A DNA stretch of 64,000 nt from Flavimaricola marinus (GTDB lineage: Bacteria; Pseudomonadota; Alphaproteobacteria; Rhodobacterales; Rhodobacteraceae): the NCBI RefSeq assembly GCF_900184895.1, contig NZ_FXZK01000001.1, positions 248,001 to 312,000 of the forward strand, in the 5' to 3' direction. A program made the translations under genes and the position numbers. Shown here piece by piece: positions 1-8,074 of the stretch (the stretch's first letter is position 1; every line of letters starts with the position of its first letter). The notes beneath the pieces were generated by a model, which ran no database searches, had not been told where the DNA came from, and was given only the letters and a program-made list of their open reading frames with translations.

Positions 1-632
1 AGGTCTTCAGCCGGCAGCGACATGCTCATCGATGGAAATGGGATTGCTGCGTTGTTGAAGCCGTTTTCGTTTGTGCTGCCGGCCAGTGTGGCAAGTGCGC
101 CAAGCGGCGACGCATATTCGAACTGCAGCCCCGTCACTTCGACGGTGACTACAGGAACGTAGGGGCCGCCAAGAAAGCCGAGCCGGTTGTCGAAAGAGTA
201 GCTGAAGCGAAGATTGTCGATCTCCGCCGTATTCGGCAGCACGTTTCCAATCAGCGCCCATATCTCGCTGGCCGTCGCGTTCTCTGCGCTCCCAACACAG
301 GAGATCGCGCCGACGTCGAGGCAAACATCCGGGCCGGAACTGCACGACAGGCCAAATCGCGGCACGGCAGTGCCCGGATCGGTAGGGCCTCGTACATGGG
401 TCAATGGAACGCCCGCACATGCCGGCGGACGCGTCACTGCAATTCGGGTCGCAAGCTGCATGGCCTTTTCGGCGGCAACATAGCGATATGCCATGCGACC
501 AAAGTCGAGCAGCGCAAAGAAAATTAACAAGAACAACGGCAACGCAATTGCCAGCTCGACAATGGTCGTGCCGCGGTCATCCGCACCAAACCGGCCGACC
601 CGGCGCTTGAGCATGTGCAGCACGGCCCTCAT
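1..632 (-). CDS. TadE-like pilus assembly pseudopilin, open at left edge
   Basis: A TadE-family minor pseudopilin of the Flp/Tad pilus secretion system. About 210 residues are visible and the frame is still open at base 1, so the C-terminus is missing. The N-terminus has a basic stretch, then DDRGTTIVELAIALPLFLLIF, the TadE signature of a glutamate at the start of a hydrophobic helix, followed by LDFGRMAYRYVAAEKAMQLA. The ATG at 632 overlaps the TGA of the preceding gene (ATGA, 629-632), indicating translational coupling. The remainder looks extracytoplasmic and has several cysteines. It is the last visible gene of a minus-strand tad operon. TadE versus TadF cannot be decided from the visible part. 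Confidence 0.85.
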   Translation of the reverse strand, partial: MRAVLHMLKRRVGRFGADDRGTTIVELAIALPLFLLIFFALLDFGRMAYRYVAAEKAMQLATRIAVTRPPACAGVPLTHVRGPTDPGTAVPRFGLSCSSGPDVCLDVGAISCVGSAENATASEIWALIGNVLPNTAEIDNLRFSYSFDNRLGFLGGPYVPVVTVEVTGLQFEYASPLGALATLAGSTNENGFNNAAIPFPSMSMSLPAED

Positions 633-1153
633 GTCCCAAACACCTTGTTCTGGTCCCGGACCGTGGTCTGGAAAGTGGAATGCGCACCGCCGACGAGCGT
701 ATACAGGCTGGCGAACGGAAAACTGATGGACAGATCCGCCGTGACGGCCACGACAGGCGACGGCGAAATCCTGAAGGATCCGGGGGCACAGGTCAGGACA
801 GTCGAGACAGAGACCAGCGCGACGCCGGAGACAAACCGCCCCTGCCCGTCGATGCTTTCACTGATGATATCGGCGAGGTCGTCTTCGAACTGGGTGAGAT
901 CGCCGCCGTTGGTGCAAATGTCCAAAGGGGCAATTCTGGCCAGATAGCGCGAAGCATCCCGCACGCCGGACACGGTCGTATGATACGACATCATGATGCG
1001 CGCGCTGTCGATGGTGACGGCGAACAGCAAGATCAACAGCGGCAGTATCAATGCGAATTCGACCAGAGCCACGCCCTGTTCGTCTGCGGCGAAGTCCTTG
1101 GCCTTTGCCTGCTTCCAGGCGGTCCGCCGCGATCTTGAATGCAGAGGTGCCAT
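629..1153 (-). CDS. TadE-like pilus assembly pseudopilin
   Basis: A second TadE-family pseudopilin, about 174 residues. A basic N-terminus leads into DEQGVALVEFALILPLLILLF, the conserved Glu-containing helix, followed by TIDSARIMMSYHTTVSGVRDASRYLA, typical of proteins processed by a prepilin peptidase and placed in the Tad envelope complex. I prefer ATG 1153, which has GGTGAT upstream; a GTG at 1162 would create a GTGA overlap with the preceding TadG-like gene and is a real alternative. It overlaps the next TadE-like gene by 4 bases. Tandem TadE-like genes after a TadG-like gene are common in alphaproteobacterial tad loci. Confidence 0.85.
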   Translation of the reverse strand: MAPLHSRSRRTAWKQAKAKDFAADEQGVALVEFALILPLLILLFAVTIDSARIMMSYHTTVSGVRDASRYLARIAPLDICTNGGDLTQFEDDLADIISESIDGQGRFVSGVALVSVSTVLTCAPGSFRISPSPVVAVTADLSISFPFASLYTLVGGAHSTFQTTVRDQNKVFGT

Positions 1154-1158
1154 CGCGA

Positions 1159-2688
1159 TCACCGGTACAACTGGACGACATCACGAAAGATGCCGTCTTG
1201 GTTGCCCACGCCCGCCCCGTCACCGCCCGCGGGCCCGACGACTTCGACGTGGATTTCGAGAGAGGCAGGAGAGGCACCGTCATTGCTGACCGGTTCGGTC
1301 AGAAACAGGCGAAAGAATTCCTCGACCGGCACGCCGACTTCGGCCCCGTTGATCGGGTTGGCGGCGCAGTCGATCGCGGCCGCGATCACCAACCGGCGCT
1401 CGGGATCATTGCTTTGGTGGCTGGAACACTGGGGGCGTCCGGTTTCGGACAGTCCGCTCAGGATCGGCGCGGAGGAGCCGCCACCGCCCGCGGCCTGAAT
1501 TTCGGCCAGATAATACTCGTAGCGAGTAAGAGCCAGCGGATGGGGGTCGGTCCCGCCGTAGTTGACGTCGACATAGTTCGCGCGTCCATCGGTCCAGACG
1601 CCGTCGCCAAAACGCCCGGTGCAGGTGCCAAGGGCAAAACAATCGTCGCGCGGGATGCCCACGGTGTCAGGTGACACGCTCGGGTTCTGACCGACACAAG
1701 CGTTGCCGCCTCCGCCGCCGCCGTTGCCGTTTCCGCCGCCACCGGGGCTGTTGCGGACAAGTCCCTTGATGACGTTCGGCGCGGGAGCATAGAGCGGATT
1801 GTTGCGCTCTCCGTTCATGATCGAGCCATACATATCGAAGCGGACGTTGAAGATGGCGTCTTCAATACCAGCCCGCTGGCCCGGCAAGGTATCCACCCCG
1901 TTGACGCGAAAACATTGGGTGACGCTCCCGATGGCGCCAATCAGGCAGGCATCCAGCCTGACGCCGCTCAGCCCGGCGCACGGGCCGCCGTTGTCTACGG
2001 CAGCTGTGTGCGGATCGAGAAAGCCGAAGTTCCCCGGCCCCCAAGCCGCGCCCTGCCCACCAGCCCGAAGATGGATCATATGCCCGACGTGGTCTTCGGC
2101 GGTGTAGGACGAATTGGGCAGGCAAAACATCAGCGGTGTGACGTCGCAGGCGTATTGGGTGTATCCGGCCACGGCGGTGGCATCCACCTCGTTCTGCATC
2201 GGATCGGACTGGTTGAGAAACGCAAAGGCCGCAGCAAAGGTCAGATCGACCTCCGCGGAGTTCACGTCGACACGGGCATAGACCGCCTCGTTCGGATCGG
2301 TCGTCACAGCAGTCGTCGCAGCCGTGTCGTTGCCGGGCAATGCGCTCAGGAACGTCAGCGTGAAATCGGTCGCACCTTGCAAACTATTGTTGCTGTTGCC
2401 GAATGTCTGGCTGTCGGCGATCAGGTTCGCGGCCGCCCTCGCCCGCGTGATGGCATCATCCTTGCCGTCAAGCTCGCCTGCCGCCGCCAAAGCGACAGAG
2501 TCGGCATAGGACTGCAATTCAGTCTGAGTGATCGCAACGCGACCCAGATCGAAAGAGAGGGCGATCAGGCCCAGCAACACCGTCAAAGCCATCGCGGCGA
2601 AGATCAGAAGGGCTCCGTCCTCGTTGCGACGCAGCTCGGACCATGTCCGTCCCCGCCGTTCGCATGGATATGACGGGCGCTGTGTCAC
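1159..2688 (-). CDS. tadG: TadG-like Flp pilus protein
   Basis: A 509-residue TadG-type protein (putative Flp pilus-assembly TadE/G-like). Residues about 20-50 hold RRNEDGALLIFAAMALTVLL followed by GLIALSFDLGRVAITQTELQ, the single N-terminal membrane helix and the LDLGR-like motif of the family. Most of the protein is then extracytoplasmic. A glycine/asparagine-rich low-complexity linker (GGGGNGNGGGGGGN) lies about two thirds along. The GTG start at 2688 overlaps the cpaB stop (GTGA). The family is thought to anchor or align the pilus machinery at the envelope, and its exact function is not settled. Confidence 0.85.
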   Translation of the reverse strand: MTQRPSYPCERRGRTWSELRRNEDGALLIFAAMALTVLLGLIALSFDLGRVAITQTELQSYADSVALAAAGELDGKDDAITRARAAANLIADSQTFGNSNNSLQGATDFTLTFLSALPGNDTAATTAVTTDPNEAVYARVDVNSAEVDLTFAAAFAFLNQSDPMQNEVDATAVAGYTQYACDVTPLMFCLPNSSYTAEDHVGHMIHLRAGGQGAAWGPGNFGFLDPHTAAVDNGGPCAGLSGVRLDACLIGAIGSVTQCFRVNGVDTLPGQRAGIEDAIFNVRFDMYGSIMNGERNNPLYAPAPNVIKGLVRNSPGGGGNGNGGGGGGNACVGQNPSVSPDTVGIPRDDCFALGTCTGRFGDGVWTDGRANYVDVNYGGTDPHPLALTRYEYYLAEIQAAGGGGSSAPILSGLSETGRPQCSSHQSNDPERRLVIAAAIDCAANPINGAEVGVPVEEFFRLFLTEPVSNDGASPASLEIHVEVVGPAGGDGAGVGNQDGIFRDVVQLYR

Positions 2689-3482
2689 AGATCAGTGTCC
2701 AGCACATTCGCGCGGCGCACGACGATCGGAGCGCGGGCCTCCGCCTCCGGCACAGGGGACACATCCTGCAAGAGATCCGCCAGATTGATGGCAACGATCG
2801 GAGCGTCCAACTCGGAGGCTTCTGCCCGCAGGCTCAGGCTCAATGTTCCGGCCTGCTGCGCCAGCGCAAGGCGCTGCCCTTCGGTCGGGTCCACCTCGAG
2901 CGTGACGGTTCGGGCGATACCCGGCGTGTCCGACCGCTCGTCGCTGTCCTGGTCGACACCGATGACCCGAACGTTCTGCAAAATCGTGACGGCCCGCAGG
3001 GAGTCGTTGCGGCCATGTGTCAGCACGACGTCGACAAAGTCGCCCGGCGTGACAAAGCCGCCAACGGCGGTTTCGGCGGCGACCTCGATTGCCATAGCTC
3101 GGTGGCCGGCGGCAAGAGATTGGACGATCGTCACCTTCTCACCGAAATCGGACACGCGCGACATCAGCACCAGTTCGCCTTCCGCAATCGCGCGACGAGC
3201 GCGGCGCGGGTCTCCCCCGGGTGCCGCGATCAGGTCGTTGAGATCGGTAAAGACCCCTTCAGGAACGGAGCCTCTGGGCCAGTCGATGGTCCGAAGCAAC
3301 TGGCTCTCTAGGATTTGGCCCAGAGCGATATCGCGTCCGGCGACCACCACGGTGACAAGTGCACCGTCGGCCCCGGCCGAGTTTCTCGCGGACTGCTGCT
3401 GCAAATAATCCTGGGCCACGTAGACAGAGCCACCGGCGACAGCAACACCGGAAAGAGCGATTATGAGAGATGCAATTCGCAT
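2685..3482 (-). CDS. cpaB: Flp pilus assembly protein CpaB/RcpC
   Basis: A 265-residue CpaB/RcpC protein, a periplasmic Tad component thought to connect to the secretin. The start is ATG 3482 because GAGGA lies 7-8 bases upstream; a TTG at 3497 has no such site. An N-terminal membrane helix (MRIASLIIALSGVAVAGG) is followed by a SAF-type domain with VVVAGRDIALGQIL, then the RAIAEGELVL and AVGGFVTPGDFVDV segments typical of RcpC. It lies 29 bases downstream of a pilin gene and overlaps tadG. In many tad loci cpaC follows cpaB; here tadG follows directly. Confidence 0.9.
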   Translation of the reverse strand: MRIASLIIALSGVAVAGGSVYVAQDYLQQQSARNSAGADGALVTVVVAGRDIALGQILESQLLRTIDWPRGSVPEGVFTDLNDLIAAPGGDPRRARRAIAEGELVLMSRVSDFGEKVTIVQSLAAGHRAMAIEVAAETAVGGFVTPGDFVDVVLTHGRNDSLRAVTILQNVRVIGVDQDSDERSDTPGIARTVTLEVDPTEGQRLALAQQAGTLSLSLRAEASELDAPIVAINLADLLQDVSPVPEAEARAPIVVRRANVLDTDL

Positions 3483-3511
3483 ATTGGTCCTCGACAAAGT
3501 TTGGATTCGAC

Positions 3512-3685
3512 TCAGAAAAACTGCCCGGCGTCAACGATCTTGGCCGAGACGGTGTCGCCAAGCGACATCAGTGAAAACGCGCCGACTGTAGTGGCCAGCA
3601 TTAAAGCGATGCCATATTCGACGAGCGTCACACCCTGTTGATCCCTCAGAAACCGTTTGAATATCGATCTTGTGAAACGCGCCAT
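3512..3685 (-). CDS. Flp/Fap pilin, first copy next to cpaB
   Basis: A 57-residue Flp-family pilin. A basic leader (MARFTRSIFKRFLRD) precedes QQGVTLVEYGIALML, matching the Flp prepilin motif in which peptidase cuts after the Gly and the mature helix contains Glu-Tyr. The C-terminus is short and ends in two Phe residues. ATG 3685 has GGAAAG about 9 bases upstream; the longer frame to 3745 adds a non-conserved stretch. It has its own candidate promoter at 3717-3745, so it may be expressed separately from the second pilin upstream. Confidence 0.9.
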   Translation of the reverse strand: MARFTRSIFKRFLRDQQGVTLVEYGIALMLATTVGAFSLMSLGDTVSAKIVDAGQFF

Positions 3686-3716
3686 GACGTTTGCTTTCCG
3701 ATTTAGTGACGAAACA

Positions 3717-3745
3717 AATATTCCAAGAAATCGCTTCGTTTTCAA
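3717..3745 (-). promoter_or_regulatory. Candidate sigma-70 promoter for the first pilin
   Basis: On the minus strand TTGAAA (3745-3740) is followed by a 17-base spacer and AATATT (3722-3717). This matches 5 of 6 and 4 of 6 consensus positions at ideal spacing, and puts transcription start about 25 bases before ATG 3685. Motif match only. Confidence 0.4.
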
Positions 3746-3867
3746 AAGCGCTGAAGACTCTGGATGCCGCCAAATGCAGACACCCAGAGCTTCTGCAGAC
3801 AGTTTCGCAACCTGCCAGCCAGATCTGTTTCCAGAAGCGACAAGTCAGAGGCGAGACGACAACGCAA

Positions 3868-4053
3868 TTAAGGAGTAGTCTGTAGTACGCCCGAAGCCGA
3901 GGTCATTTCATCATCGACATCGTCGGCCAGTGTCGAAAGGGCACCTACGCCGACGGACACAGCCAGAACCAGCGCAATGCCGTACTCGACAAGGGTTACG
4001 CCCTTCTCGTCGCGGCGGAACTTGCTCAGCAACTTGGAAAAAGAGTTTGTCAT
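3868..4053 (-). CDS. Flp/Fap pilin, second copy, first gene of tad locus
   Basis: A 61-residue Flp-family pilin. The leader MTNSFSKLLSKFRRD is followed by EKGVTLVEYGIALVLAV, the Gly-cleavage and Glu-Tyr helix motif. ATG 4053 has GGAAG 7 bases upstream (GGGAAGTTAACT before the ATG), which decides the start against the longer frame to 4128. It closely resembles the pilin at 3512-3685 in the first half of the mature helix and differs in the tail (VDDEMTSASGVLQTTP). It is the first gene of the minus-strand tad cluster and is preceded by a long non-coding region containing a CtrA-type box. Confidence 0.9.
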   Translation of the reverse strand: MTNSFSKLLSKFRRDEKGVTLVEYGIALVLAVSVGVGALSTLADDVDDEMTSASGVLQTTP

Positions 4054-4289
4054 AGTTAACTTCCCATTCTTGATTTGAACGATAGACAGATGGACTGTCT
4101 TAGAAATCGCAGGCTCCCCCCACGACATACTCCATCATAATGCGAAGCCCAGGCGCGTACCCTCACCCGGAGAGATGAGAAATTACCGTTAAAGTTGTGA
4201 ACTTGGTCGAATTCGTCAGAATCAAGGCAAAAGTGTGGCGCGACCTTCCGATGACAGAATCATCGCAAAACCGAATACGTGGCGTTCAT

Positions 4290-4304
4290 TTAATGAATCT
4301 TTAA
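4290..4304. promoter_or_regulatory. CtrA-type binding box TTAA-N7-TTAA
   Basis: TTAA at 4290-4293, seven bases, then TTAA at 4301-4304: an exact match to the consensus for CtrA, the alphaproteobacterial master regulator of motility, pili and gene-transfer-agent genes. It lies in the only AT-rich patch of the region, 237 bases upstream of the second pilin ATG. A weak minus-strand TATTCG (4277-4272) sits where a -10 element could be. Confidence 0.55.
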
Positions 4305-4567
4305 TCGAAACGCTCGGCCGCGATTCTGCGCGTACTCTGATCCATTCCACGAGGGCGAGGAACCAATTCTAAATTGGATTTAGGAAAAGCTCTCCAAACT
4401 CGGACAGTCCAGCAAATCGGCATTGAGTGGGCGAAGTCAAAGCGCGGTAAATGCGCAATCACCAGCCAGCGTGAGGCCACACCAATCGACACCGCGCAGA
4501 CGGGCCGTTCCTGCCGGGCGGCAACGCACCTCTTCCGGGCTGTTTGGTCCCAAGAGCGAATGGAATG

Positions 4568-4597
4568 TATTCACCCGAGCAGCGGCCCGGGTGAATA
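4568..4597 (-). terminator. Hairpin downstream of the DsbA-like gene
   Basis: TATTCACCCG at 4568-4577 pairs perfectly with CGGGTGAATA at 4588-4597 around a 10-base loop. It lies 58 bases after the dsbA-like stop. No T-run follows on the minus strand, so it may be a processing or transcript-end hairpin rather than a classical terminator. Confidence 0.4.
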
Positions 4598-4654
4598 GGT
4601 TGGAATTTCAGGCTGTCTCCACGTGGCGGTGACTCGCCTTTCGGCACCTGCGGA

Positions 4655-5290
4655 TCAGGCCAACCCGAGGGCCGACAACACTGCGTCGGGCCCGGAATAA
4701 AGCGTGCTGGCGTCCATCCCGCGGCTTGTACCGTCGATCTCCGCGATCAGGGCCGGAACACCCTGCAATCCGAAAGCCGTCATCAAAGTGCGGGCCTCGG
4801 TGGTGCGATTGCGGACCAGATCGAGGAGGGCGGTATCGGGTTCCAGAACACGCGCAGACGCTTCCTTCAGACCGAGCTCTGCCAGCAGGTCTGCGACGAC
4901 TGCAGAGGAGGTCACATCCTTACCGTCGACATAGCGCGCCGCTTGAATGCGGGCGAGTGCCTCGATCACGCGATCAGGAGCCGTATCGGCCACGGCCGTA
5001 ACGGCCAGCGTCGCCACCGTGGAATCCAGCGACGCGTCTTCCGCCCCCAGCACATCCCGCCGATAGGCTTGGGTGAATTGCTGACCACTCAGCGCCGCAA
5101 TCCGCTGATCATTCGCCCAGGCCTGCGCCGCGAAGCTCTTCATCGGTCGCGCACCGCCGCCTGCAAACAGCCCCGTGGCGTGCGGCTTCAGGTCGATATC
5201 CGGATGCTTCGAAAGCGTCGCAATGGTCGCAGAGGCCCCATAGCACCAGCCGCAAAGCGGATCGAAAAGGTAATGCAGTGTCTGTGTCAT
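4655..5290 (-). CDS. DsbA-family thioredoxin-fold protein (CGWC)
   Basis: A 211-residue DsbA-like thioredoxin-fold protein. The redox motif CGWC lies at residues 13-16 in LFDPLCGWCYGAS, and a Val-Pro (QGVPALIAEIDG) near residue 180 fits the cis-proline loop. There is no signal peptide, so it is predicted cytoplasmic, like the FrnE/2-hydroxychromene-isomerase-type members rather than periplasmic DsbA. ATG 5290 is chosen for AAGGAGA 6 bases upstream. It is divergent from a LysR regulator 95 bases away, the usual arrangement for a LysR target gene. Confidence 0.8.
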   Translation of the reverse strand: MTQTLHYLFDPLCGWCYGASATIATLSKHPDIDLKPHATGLFAGGGARPMKSFAAQAWANDQRIAALSGQQFTQAYRRDVLGAEDASLDSTVATLAVTAVADTAPDRVIEALARIQAARYVDGKDVTSSAVVADLLAELGLKEASARVLEPDTALLDLVRNRTTEARTLMTAFGLQGVPALIAEIDGTSRGMDASTLYSGPDAVLSALGLA

Positions 5291-5385
5291 GTCTGTCTCC
5301 TTGGACCTCGACATAGTCGCATCCATTGCCGTTTATAAGGCAAACGATTTTGACAGTCCGTATGCTAATGACTAACAGTCATGGC

Positions 5386-6294
5386 ATGTCGAAAACGCAC
5401 AACCTCAACAGGCTCGCCTATTTCACGGCGGTGGTGGAAACGGGCTCTTTCACCAAAGCCGCTCAACGCCTCGGCGTGACCAAAGCCGTGGTCAGCAGCC
5501 AGGTGACGCAGTTGGAGAGCGAACTCAAAGCGACCCTCTTGGTGCGCAACACGCGCAAGGTCAGCGCCACCGAGGCCGGCAAGCTCTTCTACGCGCGCTG
5601 CACGTCGATCCTGAACGAGGCGCAACTCGCCTTCAGTGAGATGTCGCAGCTCTCGGAACAGCCGGTTGGGACATTGAGGATGACGGCCCCGAACGACTAC
5701 GGCACGGCGATCGTGGCCCCACTGGTTGCCGCGTTCAGGCGACAGCACCCCGATTGCCAGGTGGAGCTGTATCTGGGCGACGGCCACAGCGATCTCATGG
5801 CGGGAGAGCTCGATCTGGCTATAAGGGTCGGGTGGCTGCGCGACTCGTCCCTATTGGCGCGCAAGGTGCGCGGGTTTCGGCAATTGCTCGTCGGCGCAGG
5901 CGCCGATACCGGTCAGTTCGATCACGTCCGGCATCCCGATGACCTCTCTGCCATTCCCTTCGTCGCAAACATGGCCCTGCCTGATCCGCTGCAATGGCTG
6001 TTCGAAAATGCGGCAGGGGAAACCGCAACGGTCCAATGGCAGAGCGACCTCTCAATCGACAGCGCCCCCGCGATCATGTCCGCGGTAGGAGAGGGCGCAG
6101 GCCTGGCGATCCTGCCGGATTTTCTGGTGCAGGACCATCTGGCAACGGGCACGCTGACCCATGTGCTACCGGACTGGCACCTGCCCGAAGGCGGCATTTA
6201 CGTGGTTCTTCCTGCCGCGAATTTCCGCACGGCAAAGGTGACGGCATTTACAACGATGCTCCGCCAAGCCGAAAAGGTAAGGGGCCGCGAGTGA
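5386..6294 (+). CDS. LysR-family transcriptional regulator
   Basis: A 302-residue LysR regulator of normal family length. The N-terminal winged helix-turn-helix is NLNRLAYFTAVVETGSFTKA with AQRLGVTKAVVSSQVTQLE, followed by a substrate-binding domain (RMTAPNDYGTAIVAPLVAAF and AGELDLAIRVG). I use ATG 5386 because it fits the family N-terminus; in-frame ATGs at 5362 and 5368 are possible and none has a clear ribosome-binding site. TTGACA at 5350-5355 with TAACAG at 5373-5378 would start transcription almost at this ATG, so the mRNA could be leaderless. It probably controls the divergent DsbA-like gene; the effector is unknown. Confidence 0.85.
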   Translation: MSKTHNLNRLAYFTAVVETGSFTKAAQRLGVTKAVVSSQVTQLESELKATLLVRNTRKVSATEAGKLFYARCTSILNEAQLAFSEMSQLSEQPVGTLRMTAPNDYGTAIVAPLVAAFRRQHPDCQVELYLGDGHSDLMAGELDLAIRVGWLRDSSLLARKVRGFRQLLVGAGADTGQFDHVRHPDDLSAIPFVANMALPDPLQWLFENAAGETATVQWQSDLSIDSAPAIMSAVGEGAGLAILPDFLVQDHLATGTLTHVLPDWHLPEGGIYVVLPAANFRTAKVTAFTTMLRQAEKVRGRE

Positions 6295-6883
6295 GGCATC
6301 TTATGACCTGCCCGCTCATCATGGCACAGGTGCGTTTTCGCTCCGGCACTTAATCGCCACTCGCCCGGTTTGCCGTCGAAATGCGGCCTCCAAACCCGCA
6401 AACGGATGACAGACCAGCGGCTCCTTCGGCAGCGACCTGACGGCGCGGCGTCAGTCAGTTCCATAATCAGGGCGAGCACCGAAAGTCGCTCCGCCCCCGG
6501 CGAAAGCCAAGGTTCCGCCCCGAACGGATATACTGCAGAAACAACGCCCGGCACCGATTCCCTTGGCGGCCGCGCCCGGGTGTGGTGCCCCCAATCGCCT
6601 CGCTTGACGACTACGAAATTTTCGCGAAACGTCAGCATCATACATGTCGGTCGAGGAGCCTCAAGGCGATGAACATTCTAGCTATCGCCGAACCACCTGC
6701 GCGGTCCTTGGCCCCAACGTCGAGCGGCATTCTCGCCAGCGCACGGCATCCGACAAGACGGGGTGGCATCGGCCTCTCGGCCCGACCCGACACCCCACGC
6801 TTTGAGCCGCCAACGCGGCCCAATCCCGACGTGAAGCGGTCCTCGCAAACGCCGAACCGTTGGTGCTGCAGGGAGGACCGGCC
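6295..6883. other. Non-coding stretch between lysR and the SUKH gene
   Basis: About 590 bases. The open frames here are short, overlap one another and have no recognisable domain or good start site. I see no hairpin, repeat or RNA gene. It could hold decayed sequence next to the immunity-like pair, but nothing identifiable remains. Confidence 0.45.
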
Positions 6884-7324
6884 GTGAAGTCAGCTCGCAA
6901 ACCCACACCGTCCTCCCTCGCGGCCGACACACTCGACCTGCTGGAAAGAGTGCTCGATGCGCGGCTACCCCCGGCCTATCGCGACTGGCTGGCAAATCGG
7001 AACGGCCAGATGCCCGAAAATCGCCTGATCACATTCGAGAAAGACGGGCGCGAGACGAGCACAATCCTACATTACCTCTATGCCGTGAATTCCGAACACA
7101 CCTACAACGACCTCTGGCACTATCACTCGAACTACGGTGGAGAACTCCGGCCTTGGTATCTGGCCATCGGAGGAGATGAAGGCGGCAATAGTATCGTGCT
7201 GGCGCTGAAAGGGCCGAACCACGGCAAAGTATTTTTCAGCGATCACGAAGTTCCCTTCGATGTCGGGCTGAATGTGATTGCGCCGAGCTTCGAGGCGTTC
7301 CTTGCCGGCCTGAAAGCACGATGA
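6884..7324 (+). CDS. SMI1/KNR4 (SUKH) family protein, possible immunity protein
   Basis: A 146-residue protein of the SMI1/KNR4 (SUKH) superfamily. DLLERVLDARLPPAYRDWLA with NRNG matches the conserved N-terminal helix and 'LPxxYxxFL' region; WYLAIGGDEGGNSIVLAL is the family's Gly-Asp-Gly core, followed by KVFFSDHE. Start GTG 6884 is chosen because GGAGG lies 7 bases upstream (GGAGGACCGGCC before GTG). SUKH proteins often neutralise contact-dependent or polymorphic toxins. No toxin is present nearby. The next gene starts one base after its stop, so the two are translationally coupled. Confidence 0.75.
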   Translation: MKSARKPTPSSLAADTLDLLERVLDARLPPAYRDWLANRNGQMPENRLITFEKDGRETSTILHYLYAVNSEHTYNDLWHYHSNYGGELRPWYLAIGGDEGGNSIVLALKGPNHGKVFFSDHEVPFDVGLNVIAPSFEAFLAGLKAR

Positions 7325-7325
7325 C

Positions 7326-7898
7326 ATGCGCAAATGCACGTATTTCTACGCGACCTCGCGCGATTTCCTCGCCCTGATGGATCTGGTCGAGGCGGAGGAG
7401 AGCTTCGTCTATGCGGTGCACCCGGACATGCATTCCCCCGAAATCCACCTCTACGACCACGCGCGCGCGATACCCGATCCTCTACGCTTGGTCCCGGGCC
7501 GCATCCCTCACGACCTTTTCCTCGTGCCGCCGGGCACGGAGGTGAGAGCAGCGTCGTATCGCCATATCTCCGGCACACGGTATTCGCTCCGGCCACCGGA
7601 GTTTTCAGCCGCGGTCGTCATTCGACTCTTCGGAGAACATCCGGCTGGCCCGTTGATCCGTTCGCAGTTCTGGGGCCACGGGACGGCGCCGGAAACCCTG
7701 CAACTCGAGCGCACCCTGTTCCGGCACATGCGCCGCACGTTCCGGAATGTGAGAGGGCCAAAGCTGGGCGCCGAAGCATACGCCCAGCTTCTCAGCGGCC
7801 GGCGTTTGACGTTCGATGTGAAAGCACCGCCAGAACTCGATCTGCGCCCTGATCAAATTGAGCTTCAGCCCGAACACAGCCCGGGTCATCCGCATTGA
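7326..7898 (+). CDS. Hypothetical protein coupled to SUKH gene
   Basis: A 190-residue protein that I do not recognise. It starts MRKCTYFYATSRDFLALMDL, has no signal peptide or membrane segment, and contains several HTH-free mixed alpha/beta-looking segments such as IPHDLFLVPPGTEVRAAS and TLFRHMRRTFRNVRGPKLG. ATG 7326 comes one base after the TGA of the SUKH gene, so both are almost certainly expressed together. That coupling suggests a shared role, perhaps a second immunity factor, but nothing in the sequence proves this. Confidence 0.65.
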   Translation: MRKCTYFYATSRDFLALMDLVEAEESFVYAVHPDMHSPEIHLYDHARAIPDPLRLVPGRIPHDLFLVPPGTEVRAASYRHISGTRYSLRPPEFSAAVVIRLFGEHPAGPLIRSQFWGHGTAPETLQLERTLFRHMRRTFRNVRGPKLGAEAYAQLLSGRRLTFDVKAPPELDLRPDQIELQPEHSPGHPH

Positions 7899-8074
7899 CC
7901 GCACGTGGCGCCTCCAACCGCGACCAAGGACGAAGTCAATGTCCGCCCCCCGCCGTGTAGCTGGCCCCGGCCCAAAGCTGGCAGCCACGAGACCGAACCG
8001 GACATCCCGCACCGATTTCCCATCCCAACGGGGCTGAACCTTTTTGGACAGAGCAGGCCAGCTTGGCAACTGGT

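Larger units (their letters stand above)
4054..4654. other. Non-coding region upstream of the tad locus
   Basis: About 600 bases with no convincing coding sequence. It is more AT-rich around 4180-4310 than its neighbours. It holds the CtrA-type box at 4290-4304, an overlapping TTCATT-T-AATGAA inverted repeat at 4285-4297, and a hairpin at 4568-4597 on the dsbA side. If the CtrA box drives the pilins, the mRNA leader would be about 200 bases long. Confidence 0.6.
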
